NCBI GenBank assembly: GCA_026826555.1
Contig: JAKSZT010054324.1
Coordinates: forward strand, 2,025,143-2,089,142
Reading direction: 5' to 3'
DNA: 64,000 nt
Source: Tolypeutes matacus
Lineage: Eukaryota > Chordata > Mammalia > Cingulata > Chlamyphoridae
The position numbers and the translations under genes are program-made. A model generated the notes under the pieces. The model was given only the letters and a program-made list of their open reading frames with translations, was not told where the DNA came from and did no database searches. Positions 10,961 to 23,340 of the stretch are shown one piece after another. How positions within the stretch are numbered: position 1 is the stretch's first letter; each line of letters begins with the position of its first letter.

Positions 10961-12300
10961 AAATAGGTTAATGGGTAAACAAGAAAACAACAAATGAAAG
11001 AAGACAAATGTATTGTGTTAAATTCACTATTAAAATAAAAATTGTATGAACTTGGTTTATTCAACCATTTATCAAAGGATCTTTTATTGAAGGTCTACCT
11101 TTGCCATTTATACAAATATGGAACAATAATCCCTGTCCTTAAGAAATTAAGGATGGTAAAAATACAATGTCATTATAGAATAGCAATAATGGAAATGCCT
11201 GTAGAGTTCTCTGATAGTAGATAGGAGAGACTGTTGCTTGGGGAATGAGCTATTATTTTACATTTGGTGACACTTAGAACTTCCCCTGTGATTCTGTAAG
11301 TGATATTTAAACACACAGACATTCTAAACATGAGTTCCCATTGTAACACTTTAAAAAATGGCCTAGTATTTTTTAAAGACCCAAAGTTTATATTTTAATA
11401 TTTTCAAAGGAATATATGCATTGACTTGGAAGAGATTCCTTTCAGTGTTTATGAGATTCACTTCATTCTTTATTTTGAGGCTCTTCTCTGTAATCTGATG
11501 CTTCCAAATTATTCCTTTTTATCTTTTTTCCCTTTTTATTAAACTGTGCCCCCACAAATGTTTGAAAACAGGTTCAGTCTGTGAAGGGAACATTTTCTCA
11601 TCTGTCAGTGGAGAGACTATGAATGGGCCATCAGGGAACTATAGTTTGTGTTCTTTTAATAAAAGGACTCTCTCTTGATAAACAATATGAGTCACTGTTT
11701 GGTTTCAGTAAGGGAGGAGGTTGTTCATTTTGCCAGGAGACAGGTCTAATGTAATTAAAGGAAACAACAAAGTGGTAGAAATGAGATTTCCTGCAAAGGT
11801 GATCTGAAATCTTCTAGATTGAAACACTAATTTCATCAAAGTTAAGCATACATCTCAGCAAATTCATGAAATAGTAGTGGGGAAATTATCCCAAAATATA
11901 CCTCAATGGGTTAGAGGTTATGACACTATGTAGAAAACCCATTTCGATGACATTTTCCTTTCTTTCCAACTCTACTCCCTTCCTGCCTCTCTCCCACACT
12001 CTAATCAGACTCCAGATATTTTTACGTTAGATCATTTTCTAAAGCTGAACTTGTCTCTGTATAATATGTTTATTAAAATGATAATCAGTTAGTACCTCTA
12101 AATGAAATATATTTAAAGAGAGATGAACAAGACTGTTGCCCCAGCTATAGTCAAAATAACAGTGACTTGAATGGAAAGTAATGTCATTGGATCTAAATTT
12201 AGCCATGATTAACATTCATACATTCAGCATTTATTTTTTTAGTTTTTTAAAGATAAAGCTTCTCTTTTAATTGTCCTCTCCTTATAGGGAATTATTGATA
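10961..12300. other. Unassigned AT-rich DNA
   Basis: No gene or named repeat recognised. Confidence 0.5.
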
Positions 12301-12304
12301 TTAG

Positions 12305-13000
12305 CAATTTAAAAAATGTATTTCTATTACAGAAGTTGTGAACTTAGAAAACAATCAATCACATGTGTAGAATTCCCATACAACACCTCTTCACCAGCAC
12401 CACACCATTGTGGAACATTTGTTACAGATTACTAGATAATATCGTCAGACTATTATCACTAACATGGTCCATAGCATATATTTGGTATATTTTTTCCATA
12501 CCCCCTTGTTATTAACACAGTATATCTTTGGCATTGATGCAAGCATATTACGGTACTGCTGTTAACTATAGTCCATAGGCTACATTAATTGTATCTTTCC
12601 GATGCTTCTCCATATTACCACCACCCTGCAATAGTGACGTCATCTGTTTAGTTTACAGAAGGATATTCTTGCATTTGTATTATTAACCACAATTCTCATC
12701 CACCTGTGGGTTCACTGTGTTGTTGGCTCCTAGATTATACTCTAGTTTTCTTTAAATTGACATTTACATACCTAGACTACACTTCTCAGAGCCACAATCC
12801 CACTTATAAATGAGCTGCTATTCACTATAATATGTTACCATCAACTCTATCCATTTCCAAACTTTATAGTGAAGTTAGTTAGAACTTCTAAATACATTAA
12901 GCATCAGTACTTCTTCACAGCCCTCCTCTTATCTCCTAATAAACTATGCTCTAGGTTTAAACTCCATGCGTTTATTCTTCTTATTTAGTTCATATTAGTG
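12305..13000 (-). mobile_element. 3'UTR of the antisense L1
   Basis: Antisense of the xenarthran/ancient L1 3'UTR, recognisable by 'ttacagaagttgtgaac', 'aattcccatacaacacctc', 'ggaacatttgttacag' and similar blocks. A related fragment occurs at about 42.34-42.63 kb. Confidence 0.65.
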
Positions 13001-15220
13001 AGATCATGCAATATTTGTCCTTTTGTGTCTGGCTTATTTCACTTAGCATAATGTCTCCAAGATTCATCCATGTTATCATATATGTCCCAATTTCATTTGT
13101 TTTTTCTGTAGCATAGTATTCCATTGTATGTATATACCACGTTTTGTTTATCCATTTATTGGTTGATGGACACTTGGGCTATTTCTATTTTTTGGCAATT
13201 GTGAATAATGCCACTATAAACATCTGTGTGCAAATATCTGTTCATGTCACAGTTTTCAGTTTTTCTGGATATATTCCTAGTAGAGGATTCCTGGATCATA
13301 TGACAGTTCTATATTTAGCTTTCTGAGGAACCACCAAACTGTCTTCTACAGAGGCTGCACCATTTTACAATCCAACCAATAGTAAAAGAGTTCCTATTTC
13401 TTCACATCTTCTCCAGCACTTATTGTTTTGTGTTTTTTTAAATAATGACCATCCTATGTGGTATGAGATGATATCTCATTGTCATTTTGATTTGCTTTTC
13501 CCTAGTAACTAGTGATATTGAACATTTTTTCATGTGCTTTTTGGCCATTTGTATTTCCTCTTTGGAAAATGTCTGTTTAAGTCTTTTGACCATCTTTTAA
13601 TTGGATTGCTGGCTCTCTTATTGTCTTATTGTTATTATCTTTATCTGGCTTTGGTATTAGGATGATATTGGCTTCATAGAATGAGTTTCGTAGTGTTCTT
13701 TCTTGTTCACATTTTTTGGAAGAGCTTGAGTAAGATTGGTGTTAAGTCTTCAGTGAATGCTTGTTAGAACTCACCTGTGAAACCATCTCGTCCTGGGCTT
13801 TTCATTTTGGGGAATAGTTTGATGACAGGTTCAATCTCTTTACTTGTGATGGAATGGTTGAGGTTTTCTATTTCTTCTAGGACCAGTATAGATTGTTCAT
13901 ATGTTCTAGGAATTTTTCCATTTCATCTACATCATCTAGTTTGTTGGCATACAGTTATTCATAGCATCCTCTTATGATCCCTTTTATTTCTGTGGGGTCA
14001 GTAGTAATGTCCCTGTATTCATTTTTATTTATTTATTTGCATAGTCTCTCTTTTTTTTTTCTTTGTCAGTCTAGCTAAATGTTAATTTTGTTAAATCTTC
14101 TCAAAGAACCAATGTTTGGTTTTGCTAATTCTCTCTATTGTTTTTGTTATTCTTCTTCTTAATTTCATTTATTTCTGCTCTGATCTTTGTTATTTTATCC
14201 CTTCTACTTGCTTTGGGAAGAGTTTGCTGTTCTTTTATTAGTTCCTCCAGCTGTGTAGTTAGGTCATTGATTTTTGCTCTTTCTTCTTTTTTAATGTGAA
14301 CATTGAGGGCTATAAATTTCCCTCTTGCACTTCTTTCATTGCATCCCATAGGTTCTGATATGTTGTTTTCTCATTTTAATTTGTCTGGAGATATTTATTG
14401 ATTTCTCTTGCAATTTCTTCTTTGACCCACTGTTTATTTGAGTGTGTTGTTAAATCTCCATATATTTGTGAATTTTCCCTTTTTCTGCCTTTTGTTAATT
14501 TCCAAATTTATTCCATTATAACCAGAGAAAGTGCTTTGTACAATTTCAGTCTTGTTGAATTTATTGAGATCTGCTTTGTAATGCAGCATGTTATTTATCC
14601 TGGAGAAACATCCATGAGCATTTGAGAAGAATGTATATCCTGCTCTTTTAGGTTGCAATGTTCGGTATATACCTATTAGTTTTAGTCCATTTATGATCTT
14701 ATTCAAACTCTCTATTTATTGATCCTCTGCCCAGATATTCTATTCAATTCTGAGGGTGGTGTATTGAAGTCTCCAACTGTTATTGTAGATATATCTATTT
14801 CTCCTTTCAGCCTTTCCAGTGTTTGCCTCAAGTAATTTGGAGTTTCATAGGTTGGGTACATGTATATTTCTGATTGTTATTTCTTCCTGGTGAATTGCTC
14901 CTTCTATTAATATATAATATTCTTCCTTGTCTCTAATAGCAGTTTTGCTTTTACAAGTCTATTTCATCCCAATATAAGTGTAGGTATTTCACCTTTATTT
15001 TGGTTATAGCATGTGTGGAATATCTTTTTTTTTGGCCTTTTACTTTCAATCTATTGGTATCTTTGGGTCTAAGGTGAGTCTCTTGTAGACAGCATATAGA
15101 AGGCTCATATTTTCTTATCCATCCCCTGTTCTGTGTCTTTTGATAGGAGAGTTTATCCATTAATATTCAATGTTATTACTGTAAAGGCAGTTCTTCACCC
15201 TTTTTGACCTTTGGGTTTTA
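13000..15220 (-). pseudogene. L1 ORF2, antisense, deleted and inactivated
   Basis: ORF2 encodes endonuclease plus reverse transcriptase. On the minus strand the endonuclease begins near 15220; 15160-14951 carries 'YEPSICCLQETHLRPKD', with the catalytic glutamate of the QETH motif kept. At 14706-14434 the segment 'NGLKLIGIYRTLQPKRAGYT' leads to 'STFSGYNGINLEIN', where the family normally has the catalytic aspartate-histidine pair (SDH): here G-Y. The linker at 14349-14125 ('[16 protein letters not shown]', '[18 protein letters not shown]') is well kept. RT starts ('PGRDGFTGEF'-like near 13790) and reaches the 'IPKPDK' block near 13640, where it breaks; the frame resumes near the C-terminus ('[14 protein letters not shown]'). 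RT catalytic motif FADD is absent. Confidence 0.85.
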
Positions 15221-15299
15221 TCTGTCATATTTTATTTTCAGCACTCTTTTTACTTTTTTAGTCACATTTACTGATATAGTCTTTATTTCTAGACACTCT

Positions 15300-16303
15300 T
15301 TCAAGCTTCTCTATCTTGTCTTTTCTTTTCAGACTGTAGTACTCCCCTTAATATTTCCTGCAAAGCCAGACTCTTGTTTATAAACTCTCTCAGTTCCTGT
15401 TTATCTGTGAATATTCTAAACTCACCCTCATTTTTGAAAGACAATCTTGCTGGATCTAAGATTCTTGGTTGGCAGTTTTTCTCTTGCAGAATCTTAAATA
15501 TATCATACCATTGCCTTCTTGTCACCATGGTTTCTGATGAGAAATCAGCACTTAATCTTACTGGTTTTCCCTTGTATGTTATGTGCTGCTTTTTTCTTGC
15601 TACTCTTTGTCTTTGGCATTTTACATTCTGAATAGTAAGTGCCTCAGAGTTGGTCTATTCAGATTTATTCAGATGGGACTACATTGTTCTTCTTGGACAT
15701 AGATATCTATGTCCTTCAATAGCATTGGGGAATTTTCTACCATTATTTCTTCATATATTTCTTCTACTCCTTTTCCCTTTTCTTTTCCTTCTGGGATATC
15801 CATTACACATATGTTTGCATGTCATAGTTCCCTGAGATCATGTTCAACTTTTTCCATTCTTTTCTTCATCTTTTCCTTTGTATGTTACCTTTCAGAGGCC
15901 ATGTCTTCAAGCTTACCAGTCCTTTCTTCTGCCTCCTCATATCTATTGTTATATGCCTACAGCATATTTTTAATTTCATTTATTGTGCCTTTCATTCCCA
16001 TAAGATCTCTTATTTTTCTATGTAATGTATGCTTTCAAATTCTTTGTGCTCACCAAGTGTCTTCTTAATATCCTTAATCTGTTTAGCCATCTTATTAAAT
16101 TTATTAAGGAGATTTATTTGAACATCTATGATTAGTTGTCTCAACTCCTTTATGTCATCTGGAGGTTTATCTTGTTTCTTTGACTGGGCTATATCCTCCT
16201 GTTTCTTGGTATGGATTGTAATTTTTGCTGATATCTTGGCATCTGGCTTACTAGATATATTTATTCTGGGCACAGTCCCAGAAATTGATGAAGTGTCTCC
16301 CAC
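15300..16303 (-). pseudogene. L1 ORF1, antisense, frameshifted
   Basis: ORF1p is the trimeric RNA-binding protein of the L1 RNP. Minus-strand 16303-16010 gives the N-terminal and coiled-coil part ('KITIHTKKQEDIAQ', 'DDIKELRQLIIDVQINLLNK'). The middle (about 16000-15640) is frame-broken but still shows the RRM region. Minus-strand 15528-15301 gives the C-terminal domain ('TRRQWYDIFKILQEKN', 'PARLSFKNEGEFRIFTDKQ', 'LALQEILRGVLQ'), which lines up well with the mammalian ORF1p C-terminal domain. The plus-strand open frames of 60-119 residues over this stretch are shadows of the T-rich antisense strand. Confidence 0.85.
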
Positions 16304-16389
16304 CTTTCTCCTCTGCGAGAAATAGGGACGTAGCCACAGTTGTGTGTATTAGTCCAAATTGTGCAGGCCAAGACCATCTGTAGTTGCCT

Positions 16390-17410
16390 AGAGATATAGA
16401 TAAAGCTTCACGCCCCTTCCTTCTTTGCTGGGATGGGGTTGGAAGTATAGGCATGGGCAGCAATCTATGCTGTGTCGGTCCAAAGTGGCCTCAATTGCCT
16501 GGGTATGTTGACATATCACTGGCCCCCTTCTTCCCTGCCAGAAGTGGGGATGGATCCTCCAGATTGCCCAACAATCCAATCCATGTCAGCCGAATGCTCC
16601 CTACAGTTGGCTGAGGGAGTACTGTCCTTTTGTCCTATAGGGGGTGGGGATGGGGCCAAGGCACCAAACGGTTCAGTCTGTGTAGGCTGGAAGTGCCTGC
16701 CATTGTCTGGAAAGGCTGAGGAAAGACCATCCCCCTTCTATCCAATTGGGGGGTGGGGGTTGATCCACAGGCACCCAACAGTTAAATCCCTTTAAGACTA
16801 AAGTAACTGTCATTTCCCAGAGAGGCTGAGGAAACAGCAGCCCCTTTCTATCCCATTGAGGGTTGGGGTGGATCCACAGGTGCCCAACAGTCCAGTCCAT
16901 TCATGCTGAAAATTCTTGCCATTACTGGAAAGGCTGAAGAAACAACATCCTCCTCTTATCTTATGAGGTGATGGTGGGGGTGAAGATGGAATCAAAGGTG
17001 CTTAAGAAACCAGTTCGTGTTGTCTGAAAGAACCTGCACTTACCCAGAGAGGCTGGGGAAACATTGCCCCTTTTTTGTCCTATTGGGGACAAAAGACACA
17101 GGCACCCAACAGTCGAGTTCGTGCAGGCCAAAAGTGCCTTCAGTTGCTCAAGTAGGCTGAAGAAATACCAGCCTCCTCCTATCCTAGGGGGTAGGATGGG
17201 AGTGGAGAAGGAATCCACTCTCATACCTCTTCCCTCGTTCATTCGGGCCAAAAGTGCCTGCAGTTGCCCAGAGAGGCTGAGGAAAACACAGCTTCTCCTT
17301 TATCCCATTGGAGTGCGGGGATGGAGCCTCAGGTATCCGACTATTCAGTCTGTGTCTGCTGAAAGCACCTGCAGTTGCCCATAAAGGCTCATGCCGGTCC
17401 CCCCAGCTTC
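16390..17410 (-). repeat. Monomer array in the L1 5'UTR (~110-bp units)
   Basis: On the plus strand the landmark 'ggctgag/ggctgaag' recurs at 16609, 16714, 16824, 16932, 17051, 17155, 17275 and (as 'ggctcatg') 17396, with spacings of 105, 110, 108, 119, 104, 120 and 121 bases. Each unit also carries 'cctgcagttgcccagaga' upstream and 'tcctatcccattgggg' plus 'cacaggcacccaacagtc' downstream in variable form. Weaker units continue to about 16390. The array lies where the L1 promoter should be, like the monomer arrays of mouse L1. Units differ in length and sequence, so the array is old. Confidence 0.85.
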
Positions 17411-17539
17411 TTCCTTCCTGAAGGTGTGGCTGGAGCCTAGGCTAGGGCTACAATCTGATTCTGTGGAAAGAAGTTGGTCCCTATCTTCACTGTGATTTCC
17501 AATCAGTGCCTTTCCCCTTATGCTGGTACCAGAGTTAAA

Positions 17540-17960
17540 ATAGTAGCTACCAGCCACTTTCCGACTTGGATAGGTTCAAACTTTAGCAGTTTATAGGATT
17601 ATACTTTAGCCAGTTGAATTTACTAATCAGTAGCTGAAGTTGGTGGTCAGCCATCTCTTCCTTCCCTATTTTTGGGGATGAAACTTCCAACTCCAGCCAT
17701 GGATAGCTCCTGAGGTGGCTTGCACTACCAATGGAGGATGGCCACCAGCCTCCATGGTGTGGAGTGCTCTACTCATAAATCTTCACTGCATATAGGCAAT
17801 GTCCTCCTTCCATTCTCTCAACGATGTTGCAGGATGCTCTTTTGATCTCCTGGGCCCCCCAAACTGGTGCTTTAGATAGCTCTGTTTAGATTACCAGCTG
17901 TCCTGTAGGATGAGCTGACACTTGAACATGATTGCTCAGCACTATGTTTTCTTCTCTTAC
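17540..17960 (-). mobile_element. Unique 5' leader of the antisense L1
   Basis: The reverse complement contains 'caccaacttcagctactgat', 'ctaaagtttgaacctatcc' and 'gtcagctcatcctacaggac', all present in the 5' leader of the sense L1 at 56.6-57.2 kb. That cross-match fixes the 5' end of this L1 near 17960. Confidence 0.8.
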
Positions 17961-18400
17961 ATGAAATGGAAATATTTAAAGATACTTCCATATCCAAAAT
18001 CATATTATTATCATTCTAAGAAAAGAAAAACAGTAGGTTTTCAGAAACTTTATAGTATGAGAAAAAATGTGAGAGAAATTTGAAGGAGTACCAATAATTT
18101 AAGAAAGGTCAATATCCCAAGATTTGCAGAAAATAATAAAATAAATATAAATCTATTTTTTCATTTAACTACTCCACCTTTGTCACCATGAGGAACAATG
18201 ATTTAACTCTAATATTTGTGCTATTTCATGATAAATATGCACTCTTTCCTGGGGAAAATTATTTATTATGTTAATCCATTTAAAATTTGAATTTGAAATG
18301 TGGTCCATATTGAGAACAGGGAAATAGTTTAGAGAATGACATTTAAAAAATAGCAAACAAAAAGTGTACATATATTTTTTTGATCTATGTTAAAATTATC
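17961..18400. other. Unassigned AT-rich DNA
   Basis: Flank of the L1; nothing recognised. Confidence 0.5.
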
Positions 18401-18404
18401 TGTG

Positions 18405-18470
18405 AGATAGGTATCCTTCACCCCATTTTACAGATGAGGAAACTGAAGCACGGGGGCAATCAAATAATTG
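18405..18470 (-). mobile_element. MIR fragment, antisense
   Basis: 'gagataggtatccttcacc' then 'ccattttacagatgagg' and 'aaactgaagca' is the conserved MIR core. Confidence 0.75.
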
Positions 18471-19080
18471 TAGTTACCGTTTTATTACTAATTGTCTGAA
18501 TTTTCCTTATTGATTTTTGTGATAATGGATCTCTAAGTATTAGTTTCCTCATCAGCATTTCATCATGGTAATGCGAGTAGATTGGATTCAATCATGTCTT
18601 AGGCACTTACAGTTCCTTCTACTGGTATTCATATTTACTACACTTGCACACACAGTTCTAATGTAGCACGTATTATTTGTATTATTGAAAATATAGAAAA
18701 ATAGGGCAAATTTGAGTCAATCCTTTAGAATTCTGTTATTACTGCTAAATCTTGGCCCAGTTTCATCATCGCATACTTCAATTATAACTATATGCCTTTT
18801 ATTTTCTCCTCCTTCCCACTCTTCCTCCCTCCTTTCTGTAATAATCCATTGGAATTTGATCTGAACAAAGAAAAACACTTTGTTTTTTGTTTTATTGGGC
18901 TTGAAAATTGTTCCAAATATTCTCTCTTCTAATACATTCTATCATCTAGTAAAGGCCATAGCAAATACCCGCACATTGGCCAGTATTTCAATAAGAGCCA
19001 CTGAGATACATCAAGTGACTATTTTTCTTCCTCCTTCAATTCACATAGTCAAGCTAATACTCATTTTTTAAAAATCACTT
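18471..19080. other. Unassigned DNA
   Basis: No gene or clear repeat. Confidence 0.5.
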
Positions 19081-19084
19081 CCTT

Positions 19085-19450
19085 GCTGTCACACCTCTTC
19101 CCAGACTCCTACTGACACTCTAACATTTCTGAAACTAAATTAAAATCCTTCTGCCTTACCTTAAAGCTTATTTATTGCCTGTTGCAACCATACTTCCTGT
19201 TTTCCCATAAAGCTTATCTATTGTCTGTTGTAGCCATATTTCCAATTTTCCTCAATCACACCTTTTACTTAGATTAGCCCAGTATCCTTACTGATCACTG
19301 GTTACTTCTATGCCATTACTCCTATTGTTCTTCCTTTCTCAGTGAAAGATATCCATGAAGTCTTCCAGGACCAGAGTCTCTCTTATGACTCCCTGTAGCC
19401 AACCACTGGATCTAATCACCACCTTAAAGGTGAATGTTGTTCCCACATGG
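19085..19450 (+). mobile_element. Probable L2 LINE fragment with a 46-bp tandem duplication
   Basis: Low-complexity pyrimidine-rich sequence with L2-like blocks ('tcagtgaaagatatccatgaagtcttcc', 'ccccttaaagg'-like). Inside it 19163-19208 and 19209-19254 are two diverged tandem copies, both starting aaagctta and containing 'ctgttg.a.ccata.ttcc'. L2 assignment is tentative. Confidence 0.45.
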
Positions 19451-21285
19451 AGCTTGGGTTCTTGGTGTTCTCTTTCCCAACTCTTTAGAAATTTATGGAT
19501 ATAGCTCGTCCATTAATAAAACCACAGTCTAGAGATTTTTTTCCCCTACAAAGTCCATGTGTATTAGTAAGCACAAAGCAGGAATACTTTCTTCTGAAGT
19601 AGTCTGACCTGATGATATCTTCATTATTTCTGGATGTGGATTGCATTTGAGGTAAAAAGGTGTAAGTGTTTGTGTGTGACTGTAGGAATATAGTCCTATT
19701 TTTATATTTACAAGTTTAGGTACTTTTTGGCATAATTTTATTTGGCTTTTGCTCTAGTTCTGACATTAATTCCTGAATTTCACACTACATTTCTTTGCCA
19801 GAGAGACATATATGTCCAAGAGGATGAGTGTCTAAATCATTTTGAGCATATGTTAGCCATTTCAGTGTTTTACCTTAAGCACTCAGGTGTTAGTGGGACT
19901 TTTATATTGGATCTTCCATTAAACTGTAAATGGGAACACTCAGCAAAGCATAGGGCTGTTAAACATATGCCTTCAGCCATCTTATGCTATCTCTTCCATA
20001 AGTTAATTATTCCTTTTATATGGGTTGCTGAATTTGCAACTTCTGTCTCAGGGATTTTTATCATCCCAGCAAATTCACTGAAAATCTCCCCACTGAGCAT
20101 TTTGTTTAATTCCATGTTTTTCTGATTAAATGTGATTCTACTTGTTTAGTAGGGATTACACTCTTGATTCTTATGGAAAGGAATAAGGAGATATCTGGCA
20201 TTCACTTCTCCAAAATGTGACTGTATATCCCCCCCTCCCTTTTTTTGAATTGGCCATTCTTTTCTTGTATTCCAGAATTATTGGCAAATGCTTAACTTTA
20301 ATTCAGTGCCACCAACTTTTCCTGAGTACCTTATACACTAAAGGTATCACTATGAGGTGATATGGATGAGAATGACATTCATTGTTTATGCTATTCAATA
20401 AGAATATACTCTAAAAGAAATGACAAGATTGGGCTACATTTGTCCATTTCACTTGAAAAAAAATTTGATCAGTATCAGAATAAGATTATCAGTAGGAAAG
20501 GATCCCAGAAGGGGAAATAATTAGTTCTGCTAGCATCCCTTGATTACTTTTTCATCATGTACCATGTACTGAACGGGGGGCATAACAGAAGTGTGCCATA
20601 AAGTTAATGAATAAAATAAAAAACAGAATGCTTACTCTCTACTAAGAAATATATAACATGTGTTATTGCAGATATAACACATAACACTTCTGCCTGTACC
20701 CCCTGAAGAATTAACTGGTATATTTCTCCATTCACCACACGCGCACACACACACACACAGAGAAAAATACAGTTTGAACTCTAAACCCTAAGTTATACAC
20801 CATGTATTATTACAGTGATAGTAAAACATATGCCCTATGTTACATGTGTATCTTTCTCTCCTAAAGCCTCAAGGCTTTATTTACATTGTTAAAATTGAAC
20901 AGAGTAACAGTTTTGTTTGTATATTTGTTTTAAAGTCTGAATTTGTGTGTGGAAAGGCAGTCCAATAGTTGAGAGCAAAAACTTGTATAGGTGAATTGGT
21001 GTACTAAGTTATCTAAATTAAGATTCCCAGTGAAGATTACATATTTTAGGGAATAACAATTTGAAGAGCTTCTTCAAGTGTTTTGTTCATACTAGCATCA
21101 CCTCACTGTGTACATGGTCCCTGTGATGCTGTTGCTGAGTTATCCCTTGACTAGAGAGGTGCTTTAAGAAGTCCCTGGTTACTTTCCTTGTGTGATTGCT
21201 GTTGGAAATATATTCTAGTGCATCTTTGGTTTCTCTATGTAAGGCTTCAACTAAGGCATTTCTGTTATTTCTAAGTGTTAAGAGA
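19451..21285. other. Unassigned DNA; short CA run
   Basis: An open frame of 127 codons at 19742-20125 begins at TTG and shows no recognised motif (see rejected items). A short CA repeat lies at about 20741-20759. No gene called. Confidence 0.5.
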
Positions 21286-21289
21286 AGTT

Positions 21290-21535
21290 GTATAAAATAG
21301 CAGTTAAGACTGATGATTTTAGAGCCAGCTATCTTGGTTCATAATCCAAGGTCAGCCACTAACTATCTATGGAATCATGGATAAATTTATAAACCTCACG
21401 TTCTCTGGTTCACAGTATTTCTCATCTATCAAATGAGAATAAAAACGACTACTTCATGGATTTATTGAGAGGATTAAATGATATGAATGTACAGAAAACA
21501 CATGCAAAATAGTGGCTGTTGCATAATGATAGTCC
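21290..21535 (+). mobile_element. MIR SINE
   Basis: Sense MIR order: 'gatgattttagagccagc' head, 'ccactaactatctatgg', 'aaacctcacgttctctgg', 'tctatcaaatgagaataaaa', 'gattaaatgatatgaatg'. Confidence 0.75.
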
Positions 21536-21540
21536 ATAAT

Positions 21541-23335
21541 TACCACTACTGCTAGCACTATCATAGTAAAACAGAATATAGTTATATGCATCTTCTAAAA
21601 ATGATAGATTTTCCCTAAAGAGCATTGAAAATCATGTTTCTCTCTCTCTCTCTCTCTCTTTATCTCTGACTCCAAAAATTTGAGAGTCAAATTCTGTGAC
21701 AACTTTTATTACTTGTATGGAAAGAGGGGCTTATATATTTGTGCTTTAATTTATCCCTCATTCAATATTCATATGGATTCCCTGACTTTGTTTAATATAT
21801 TTATATTTTCAATTTTGTCATATGTATAGGCCAACTCAGAGTCTTCATAAAATTAATTACTATTTGATAAGCAATATATAAAAGTAAGCAATTCAAAATG
21901 GTCCTGATTAATTTTAAACACAACATATTTGAAAATAAACTTTGTATATTTTAAATGTCCAGCTTTCTACCACAAGTTCTTATCATTTTGCCACAAAATC
22001 ATAGAGAATGAAGAGAGAATGCCACAACATGAACAGAAATTTTTAGAGATGGGGTGAAATGAACTGTACATCTGTCTGACTTAATTTTGGATTTCTGGGA
22101 GAGTCAGGTCACAAAATCCATATAAAGAAGCTCCATTAGAAAACATAAAGCCACTAGTAAGTTGTAGTCCCTATTTAAAGAGTGATTTTTGAAGGATTTT
22201 AAAGGAATAGATAGTTGAGTTTTTGGCTTTACAATTTGTATGATCAATTTTTACATCATTTGAATGTGAAGCATTTCAACAACATTTTATACCATTTAGA
22301 AAAATTAGGCTTTTGGAAAAAAAGTCCTTCCAAAATGAGACTGAAAAGTATTTATGAAGTACTTATAGAGTGTTTTTATTGACCTGAAAGTTTGAGTTAA
22401 TGTAAGAATTTTAATATTTATGATTAGGTTATGAATCCTGTCTACTAATTGGTGAAAATCATTGTACTTTTAAAAAATTTTCTCTCTGGTTGAGAGTCTT
22501 AACTTGGGTAAAAGAATAAAATGTTCTGTTTTATATCTTTTATTTCCATAATGATCTAAGGTAGAAGGATAAAAGAAAGCTATGATAATTTCAAACATTT
22601 AGGCATTCTTCTTTAGTGTTGCTGGTCACTATATACATTGCAAAGGATGAAGTCCACAAGGAATCATTTGACCAAGGGTCCCAGTATGAGCAGAGTTATA
22701 GTTCACCCCGCTGAAAATCTCTGGGTGATTGAACTGCATGTCTGTTACATCTGATTCCTTCCTCTCTGAAAATTCTAGGAAATCCATGAGTTTTTGGTGT
22801 AGCAGAAATGCCCATTTTGGGGAAATTAATGGGTACTGTGTGCCAAACACTGAGCATTAAGTACTTTACCTCTGCTGTATGTTTGAAAATTCAACAAATA
22901 CAGAGTTTCTTGGTAAAGCCTAGTTATTTGGTTAGGTAATTTATTTGCCAGAACCAGCAGCTCTCAAGTGTAATATTTTGACAATTACTAATATGCATAG
23001 TTTAGATATGGCACCATACTAGGGATTATGGGGATGCACATTTAAAAGAGATTTCAGAAAATTTCGACTCAGTGTAGAAAATACTACATAGACAATTTCA
23101 GAAGTACAAGTGTCTAATAGTAGATGGAAATTGGCACTTCTCATTATGAGGATAATAAGCATAAGCTGTCACCTCCCTTCTGAAGTCAGAAAGTAGTATG
23201 AGACTCTTCAAACAGAGGAAGATGCTGTATCATCTGCAAAGCAGTGAGGAGGATTTACAGGCACTAAAACATTGTTTTAAATGTGTTGGTTGTCCTGGTA
23301 GAGAGAAATATATATTGGGTGGCATTGGCTTTACA
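21541..23335. other. Unassigned DNA; (CT)n run; possible L2 trace
   Basis: A CT repeat lies at about 21638-21660. Around 22830-23130 there are phrases that could be a decayed L2/MIR 3' end ('actgtgtgccaaacactgag', 'accatactagggattatgg'). No gene called. Confidence 0.4.
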
Positions 23336-23340
23336 TAGAC

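Larger units (their letters stand above)
12305..17960 (-). mobile_element. L1 LINE, antisense, nearly end-to-end but internally deleted
   Basis: Reading the minus strand from about 17960: 5'UTR with a unique leader (to about 17540), an array of ~110-bp units (to about 16400), ORF1 (about 16303-15300), ORF2 start (about 15220), endonuclease, linker and RT entry (to about 13630). The sequence then jumps, near 13620, to the ORF2 C-terminal region ('[14 protein letters not shown]'-like) which runs to about 13000, followed by 3'UTR to about 12305. The reverse-transcriptase core is missing. Both ORFs carry stops and frameshifts. No target-site duplication was visible. An alternative is two separate L1 fragments inserted side by side, but matching orientation and order favour one deleted element. 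Confidence 0.85.

Noticed and set aside
13777..16325. Plus-strand frames of 60-119 codons rich in F, S and L
   Set aside because: Antisense shadows of L1 ORF1 and ORF2.
16390..17410. CRISPR-like regularly spaced repeats
   Set aside because: Units are diverged and contiguous without unique spacers, and lie between L1 ORF1 and the L1 leader in a mammalian genome.
16384..17557. Several 60-107-codon frames on both strands
   Set aside because: They are open by chance within the L1 5'UTR monomer array and show no ORF1-like motif.
19742..20125. 127-codon open frame
   Set aside because: Begins at TTG, has no recognisable motif or signal, and lies in AT-rich DNA without exon-like composition. Kept only as unassigned sequence.
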